Of a DNA stretch of 18,847 nt, positions 15,037-18,847 are shown in pieces (the stretch's first letter is position 1; each line of letters opens with the position of its first letter). The position numbers and the translations under genes were made by a program. A model generated the notes under the pieces. The model did not search any database. It saw only the letters and a program-made list of their open reading frames with translations, and was not told the origin of the DNA. The stretch is taken from NCBI GenBank assembly GCA_964496595.1, contig CAZCAI010000094.1:1-18847 (forward strand). The letters run 5' to 3'. This stretch comes from JAAAOZ01 sp964496595. Its GTDB lineage: Bacteria > Chloroflexota > Anaerolineae > B4-G1 > SLSP01.

Positions 15037-15891
15037 CTATGATAAATGTTTCAGTTGGGGCCACGATCTCCGCAGCTCCGCCAACACGTCCCGCACAAAT
15101 CGCCACGATGCGGGCAACAGCAAAACTTGACCGCCCGGCACGGCAGCTTTGAGCGCCAGTCCGGCCGCGCCGGTCGTCACCACCGAGATGACGCGCATCA
15201 GCGCGATGCGCGAGGCCAGCGCCAGATGGATGGACTGGGTGTGGACGCGCATCGCGGCCGGCGCGACGTCCATCGCCCACGTCGTCGTGAAGTCGCCCGT
15301 CCAACCAACGGCGGTGCTGCCGACCATCACCGCGCCCATCTCCGTCTCGATGTGCGCGTAGTTGCCCACCGTCCGCCGCACCTGCTCCACAAAGGCGCGC
15401 CACTGCGCCATCGTATCTCGATCCTCCGGCGCGAGCGCGGCCTTGACCTCCGCATCTTCCTCCTCGGCCCTTTTCCGGCGAAAGAGGCCATAGGCGACGA
15501 CCTCCGTCTCCGGCGCCGGCTGGTAGCGCGCGATGCTCCGCAATAAGTCGGATTTGGGCGCGGACAGCTTATCCGCCGTGCTGAACGACACCCTCCTCTC
15601 TTCCTCCTGGGGATCGAAGGCCGTCAGTTGGCGATCCACCCGCTGCAAATCACGCTGCGCAAGCTGCATCGCGCGGCTTTGACGCTGCAAGATGGCCTGC
15701 GCGGCCGCCGGCGAATCCGGCAGCGAGATACGCCACGTCGGCTCCTCCGGCTCGGCGGGCGTTTTCGCCTCGCCGACGGAGAAGGCCACCGCTTCATCCT
15801 GCGCCGGTCGCTCCGGCGCCTGCCACAATCCCAGGGGATCTTGGCCCTCCGGCAACATCAATCCAGAAACCGAAAAAGTGCTCTCAGGCAT
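15037..15891 (-). CDS. Hypothetical protein of the peptidase cluster, with a diverged module
   Basis: 284 residues, not recognised. The N-terminal ~100 residues are Pro/Glu/Ala-rich and probably flexible, followed by a helical part (AAAQAILQRQSRAMQLAQRDLQRVDRQL). Residues about 160-240 show a pattern like the cluster's shared module: HIETEM, then GDFTTTW, then H-x3-I-x2-A-x3-R-x3-LMRVI, comparable with H-x3-V-x2-A-x3-R-x3-L in the two neighbours. The tail is hydrophobic (VISVVTTGAAGLALKAAVPGGQVLLLPA) and might touch a membrane. The gene starts 26 bases after the peptidase stop with AGGA six bases before ATG 15891, so it is likely in the same operon. The module match is by eye and moderately weak. 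Confidence 0.7.
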   Translation of the reverse strand: MPESTFSVSGLMLPEGQDPLGLWQAPERPAQDEAVAFSVGEAKTPAEPEEPTWRISLPDSPAAAQAILQRQSRAMQLAQRDLQRVDRQLTAFDPQEEERRVSFSTADKLSAPKSDLLRSIARYQPAPETEVVAYGLFRRKRAEEEDAEVKAALAPEDRDTMAQWRAFVEQVRRTVGNYAHIETEMGAVMVGSTAVGWTGDFTTTWAMDVAPAAMRVHTQSIHLALASRIALMRVISVVTTGAAGLALKAAVPGGQVLLLPASWRFVRDVLAELRRSWPQLKHLS

Positions 15892-15917
15892 CGTTGATCC
15901 TATCGCTCCATTTGCCG

Positions 15918-18698
15918 CTATTTCAGGCTCTTGAGCAAATTCGTCGCCATCTCCGCCATCGCCTGGAGGAATTGGGCGCGATTGGCTTGGGCCTCGCGGA
16001 CCATCTCCAGATGCACATTCCAGAGCACGCGATCCACCTCGCCCTCGCGATCCTGGGGGACGAAGACCTTCATATCGCCATCGAAGGCGATGTGGGTGAG
16101 CGCCCGCAGGCGCGCCTGGCCCTCGCTCTGCGCCGTAACCGCCGAGAGGTCGTCGGTGGTGTAGGTCTTGACCTCCAGTGTGGCGATGTCGGTGGCGGCT
16201 TTCTCCAGCGACTTGGCAAGTTGATCCGTGAATTCGCCAAGAGATATTTTAAGTTTGTCAAATTCATCCCGGATGCCGTACTCTATAGCAGCGGAGGCTT
16301 TAAGAAGTTCGGGTTCAGTAGATGACGGGGATTTTTCCTCCTCAGCAACAAACGGCGTGATCTCCGGTGTTTCCAGGGGTGGGCGATCGACGGGTGTTTC
16401 ATCATCTTTGGCAAAGGGGATGCGAGCGGCGGGATCACCGATAACAGCGTACCCACGAGCGTCGTTATTCGCTGTCCAGAGTTGGGCAAGCTCGGTATCG
16501 CTCAGTATCTGTTTACCAGCCTTCAACTCTTCCATAATGGTGTTCAATTCGGAAGACATATCGGCATACCGTAAATCAAAGCCAGGGTCAGTGGCTAACC
16601 CAATTGGCTTACCATTGAGTAAGCGACGTAAAGCCACGACAAAGTGAGCATTGTCTATATCACCATTTGGTTTAATAAAGGAATATCCCCATGCACGCTC
16701 CACATGGCCCAACACGGCCAACGCACCATGCTTAAGCAATTGCTGAGGCAAGGCAGCGACAAATGGCCGAGGAGCGATTTCTCTTTGCCCCCCTTGCATA
16801 GAAAACTGATCAAACCTGGGAGTCCCTGCGCCATAACACGCAAAAAGCACGGCGATCATCCCTAGCATATTGGCATCCGGCGTCAAATCCTCGCCCGCAA
16901 AGTAATGCTTGCGATCTAGTGTACCTTTGGGGCCAGGCCAGTCCTGGCATAGCAATGCGCCCTGATGCTTAAATTGATTGTCATGTCCATAAGGGAATTC
17001 CATACCATGACTGGCACTTAGCAAGAGGGCGGGGGATTGGGATGGATCACCTCCTAGTAATTGTTTTAACCGATCATGAGTGGCCTCACCGTTACCCACA
17101 AACTGCCAATCCCAACCATAATCCAGTTCCTCGCCCAGATTAGCTGCCGTGTCGGCAAGATTCTTACGCAAGGGCCGTATCAGATACTTGGCACTCAACT
17201 GTGTTGCTTTGTCATGATCGTTAGCGACTGCGAAAAAAGTAGCCTTCTTAGGTAGCTTGACCTGTCCCGTTTCGGCCATCACTACATTATGGGCGTATTG
17301 CGCATAAGCCTGGTAATCATCATGCCAAACATTATCTTCAAAATACGTAAAATTTAGTCGCCCCACTCCGCGCATAACGTCCAGTTGGTCTTCAAAATCA
17401 TAAGGAATCTCTTCGGGACTACCGATCAGCAAGATATAAAACGGCATCTCTCTAGGATTTGCCAAACCTGACCCCACCCCGTGGCGTTGCAAAAATTTGG
17501 ATTTCGTATCGCCAGGACGATAACCCCCTGGGCCTTCATAAACTCTAAAAAGTGGACCAGCCTGTGCTTCCCGTAACTCTAACAATTCTTTCAAGGCACT
17601 CTTAATACACTCGCGCTTCTCCTTAGCCATAGCCGTAGGAAAAATGATCCCCCAACCAGATTGTGATACATCGGCAGGATCTTTGACATCAAGAGTCGTA
17701 GGAAATGAAGACAAAGGAGAGGCGAAGGAGATGGCAAAACTATGCTTCTCGTCTAGTTCATCTTTGCCTTCCAATTCCTCAAAAAGCGCGTGTTGCTCAG
17801 CGATCATTGCTTCGAGCATACTTTGCTGCTCAGCATCTAAGCCAGCATACAGAGTATCCGAATACTCCTGGGTAAGCGTATCAAACATTGCCTGTTGCTC
17901 GTCAATCAATTGAACAAACCTCGAACTCTCCGAGTCACGGAATGTTTTAGTAACAGTTTCAGTTAACGTTTTAAAGTCCCATGGCCTATTAAATAATTTT
18001 ACCAGTAACTGGGCTTGATTTTCATCTAAAGACAACAGCAAGGCTCTACGAGCTTCATTTATATTATTCAATAAGCGTTCCCACTGTTTACGAGATAAAT
18101 CTTTGAGCTTAGGCTGCTGGGTTTCCAGCGCATACCGCTCAGCCGAAATTTCTTCCATTGGCTTACCGGCATTGCCCTGGATGGATTCTGCCAGGGCTTC
18201 GGGCGACACCGGATCCATAGCATACTTCCCCTCGATATTGATACCATTCAGAACCAAGTCCTCTTCAAAGAAGCGCTTAACGTGCTCGCGCTCGCAGATT
18301 TCCTCTAACACACCTTGCTGTTCTGCGTTTATGTCGTCTATTTGAGATAACTTCTCCTGCGTTTCCTCGAGATTAAGCGTTGTCAACTCGGAGAGAATTT
18401 CCCTAACTTGTTTCTTTTGTGCTGCCGATAGCGTCTCGAAAATATCTCGCTGTTTTTCATTAGAGAAATGCTTAATATGCTCTTGTCTAATAAGCTCTTC
18501 TAATAACGTTCGCTGCTCCTCATTCATCTCTGTACTAAACAGCGCTTCCTGTTTTTCCTCCAAAGCATCAAGCGCCGTCATCTGCACAACGATTTCAGCA
18601 AATCCTTTTTTCTGTTCTACGGATAACTCATCGAAAATCATCTGTCGTTCAAAACTCAATCCCTCATAAATCTCTCTTAGTTTATCGTTAGCAGACAT
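15918..18698 (-). CDS. Caspase/gingipain-like (clan CD) cysteine peptidase with duplicated N-terminus and C-terminal module
   Basis: 926 residues. ATG 18698 is chosen because AAGGAG lies six bases upstream; an in-frame ATG ten codons earlier lacks one. Residues 16-78 and 80-143 are two copies of an EQ-rich helical repeat (ERQMIFDELSVEQKK; EKQRDIFETLSAAQKK), with looser related helices to about 310 (DEQQAMFDTL, DAEQQSMLEAM). The peptidase core starts near residue 330: FYILLIGSPEEIPYDF at 420, VGRLNF soon after, then ASHGMEF with His564, and FACYGAGTP with Cys621, the His/Cys dyad order and spacing of clan CD (C14/C25, CHAT) enzymes. It continues LGHVERAWGYSF and ends NDARGYAVIGDP near 744. A Pro/Glu linker leads to the module (815-926) shared with the 129-residue protein. 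No signal or membrane span. Bases 5' of ~16225 (catalytic part) are much more AT-rich than the module. Confidence 0.85.
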   Translation of the reverse strand: MSANDKLREIYEGLSFERQMIFDELSVEQKKGFAEIVVQMTALDALEEKQEALFSTEMNEEQRTLLEELIRQEHIKHFSNEKQRDIFETLSAAQKKQVREILSELTTLNLEETQEKLSQIDDINAEQQGVLEEICEREHVKRFFEEDLVLNGINIEGKYAMDPVSPEALAESIQGNAGKPMEEISAERYALETQQPKLKDLSRKQWERLLNNINEARRALLLSLDENQAQLLVKLFNRPWDFKTLTETVTKTFRDSESSRFVQLIDEQQAMFDTLTQEYSDTLYAGLDAEQQSMLEAMIAEQHALFEELEGKDELDEKHSFAISFASPLSSFPTTLDVKDPADVSQSGWGIIFPTAMAKEKRECIKSALKELLELREAQAGPLFRVYEGPGGYRPGDTKSKFLQRHGVGSGLANPREMPFYILLIGSPEEIPYDFEDQLDVMRGVGRLNFTYFEDNVWHDDYQAYAQYAHNVVMAETGQVKLPKKATFFAVANDHDKATQLSAKYLIRPLRKNLADTAANLGEELDYGWDWQFVGNGEATHDRLKQLLGGDPSQSPALLLSASHGMEFPYGHDNQFKHQGALLCQDWPGPKGTLDRKHYFAGEDLTPDANMLGMIAVLFACYGAGTPRFDQFSMQGGQREIAPRPFVAALPQQLLKHGALAVLGHVERAWGYSFIKPNGDIDNAHFVVALRRLLNGKPIGLATDPGFDLRYADMSSELNTIMEELKAGKQILSDTELAQLWTANNDARGYAVIGDPAARIPFAKDDETPVDRPPLETPEITPFVAEEEKSPSSTEPELLKASAAIEYGIRDEFDKLKISLGEFTDQLAKSLEKAATDIATLEVKTYTTDDLSAVTAQSEGQARLRALTHIAFDGDMKVFVPQDREGEVDRVLWNVHLEMVREAQANRAQFLQAMAEMATNLLKSLK

Positions 18699-18770
18699 GG
18701 CTATCTCCTTAAAAGCTAATGATCTCAACTTATGATATTATCAACTGGTAGTGTCTGTGTTACTTGCTTC

Positions 18771-18847
18771 TTACACTGATGCAGCGATTAATCGCACTGC
18801 CGGATCCCCAATGACAACATACCCGCGCGCGTCGTTGTGCGCGGTCC
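18771..18847 (-). CDS. 3' end of a second clan CD peptidase-like gene, cut by the window edge
   Basis: Only 24 complete codons before the TAA are visible, reading TAHNDARGYVVIGDPAVRLI and then AASV-stop. This matches TANNDARGYAVIGDPAARIPF at about residue 742 of the complete peptidase downstream, the end of its catalytic region. The protein stops there, so this paralogue lacks the linker and the C-terminal module. The gap to the next start is 72 bases and contains no clear terminator, so co-transcription is possible. Confidence 0.75.
   Translation of the reverse strand, partial: TAHNDARGYVVIGDPAVRLIAASV

Overview
The window reads as a GC-rich chromosomal segment from a bacterium, most probably a Chloroflexota of the Anaerolineae type. 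This assignment is inferred from the mix of genes (Eis-like acetyltransferase, a threonine-type 'sulfatase', AOR-family oxidoreductase, LysM/M23 lipoprotein, HhH-tailed radical SAM enzyme) and from intergenic spacers built of 7-bp repeats and small hairpin elements. No rRNA, tRNA or CRISPR array was seen.

Layout. (1) 1-698: the 3' end of an AT-rich PIN-domain (VapC-like) gene, a strong terminator, and a small hairpin-rich element with flanking direct repeats. (2) 699-7809: an Eis-type N-acetyltransferase on the minus strand, then four plus-strand genes (polytopic membrane protein, SRPBCC-like protein, alkaline-phosphatase-superfamily hydrolase, AOR-family tungsten/iron-sulfur oxidoreductase). 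(3) 7810-9532: a convergent terminator, a Tat-exported L,D-transpeptidase with a possible Fur-type operator, and a 219-bp MITE-like element with an 8-bp target duplication. (4) 9533-12874: an Fsr-like MFS exporter, a Nudix hydrolase and a LysM/M23 lipoprotein whose start overlaps the Nudix stop. (5) 12987-14123: a radical SAM protein of the 'DNA modification/repair' type on the minus strand. (6) 14124-14576: a heptad repeat tract, a second copy of the MITE family with its own 8-bp duplication, and a bidirectional terminator. (7) 14616-18847: a minus-strand cluster that looks like the most novel part of the window.

The cluster in (7) holds, in transcription order, the very end of one caspase/gingipain-like (clan CD) peptidase gene at the window edge, a complete 926-residue clan CD peptidase with a candidate His564/Cys621 dyad and a duplicated EQ-rich helical N-terminus, a 283-residue protein of unknown function and a 129-residue protein. 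The 129-residue protein is a free-standing copy of the C-terminal module of the 926-residue peptidase, and the 283-residue protein appears to carry a diverged version of the same module. I infer a peptidase plus stand-alone partner proteins joined by a shared (possibly homotypic) module, as in effector/adaptor arrangements of bacterial caspase-like systems. This is not proven by sequence alone. Base composition changes sharply inside the peptidase gene at the boundary between the catalytic part and the module.

The gene-poor stretches are not empty. They hold at least two, probably three, short non-autonomous elements with target duplications and strings of tetraloop hairpins, a 39-nt interspersed repeat present twice, and five or more tracts with exact 7-bp periodicity.
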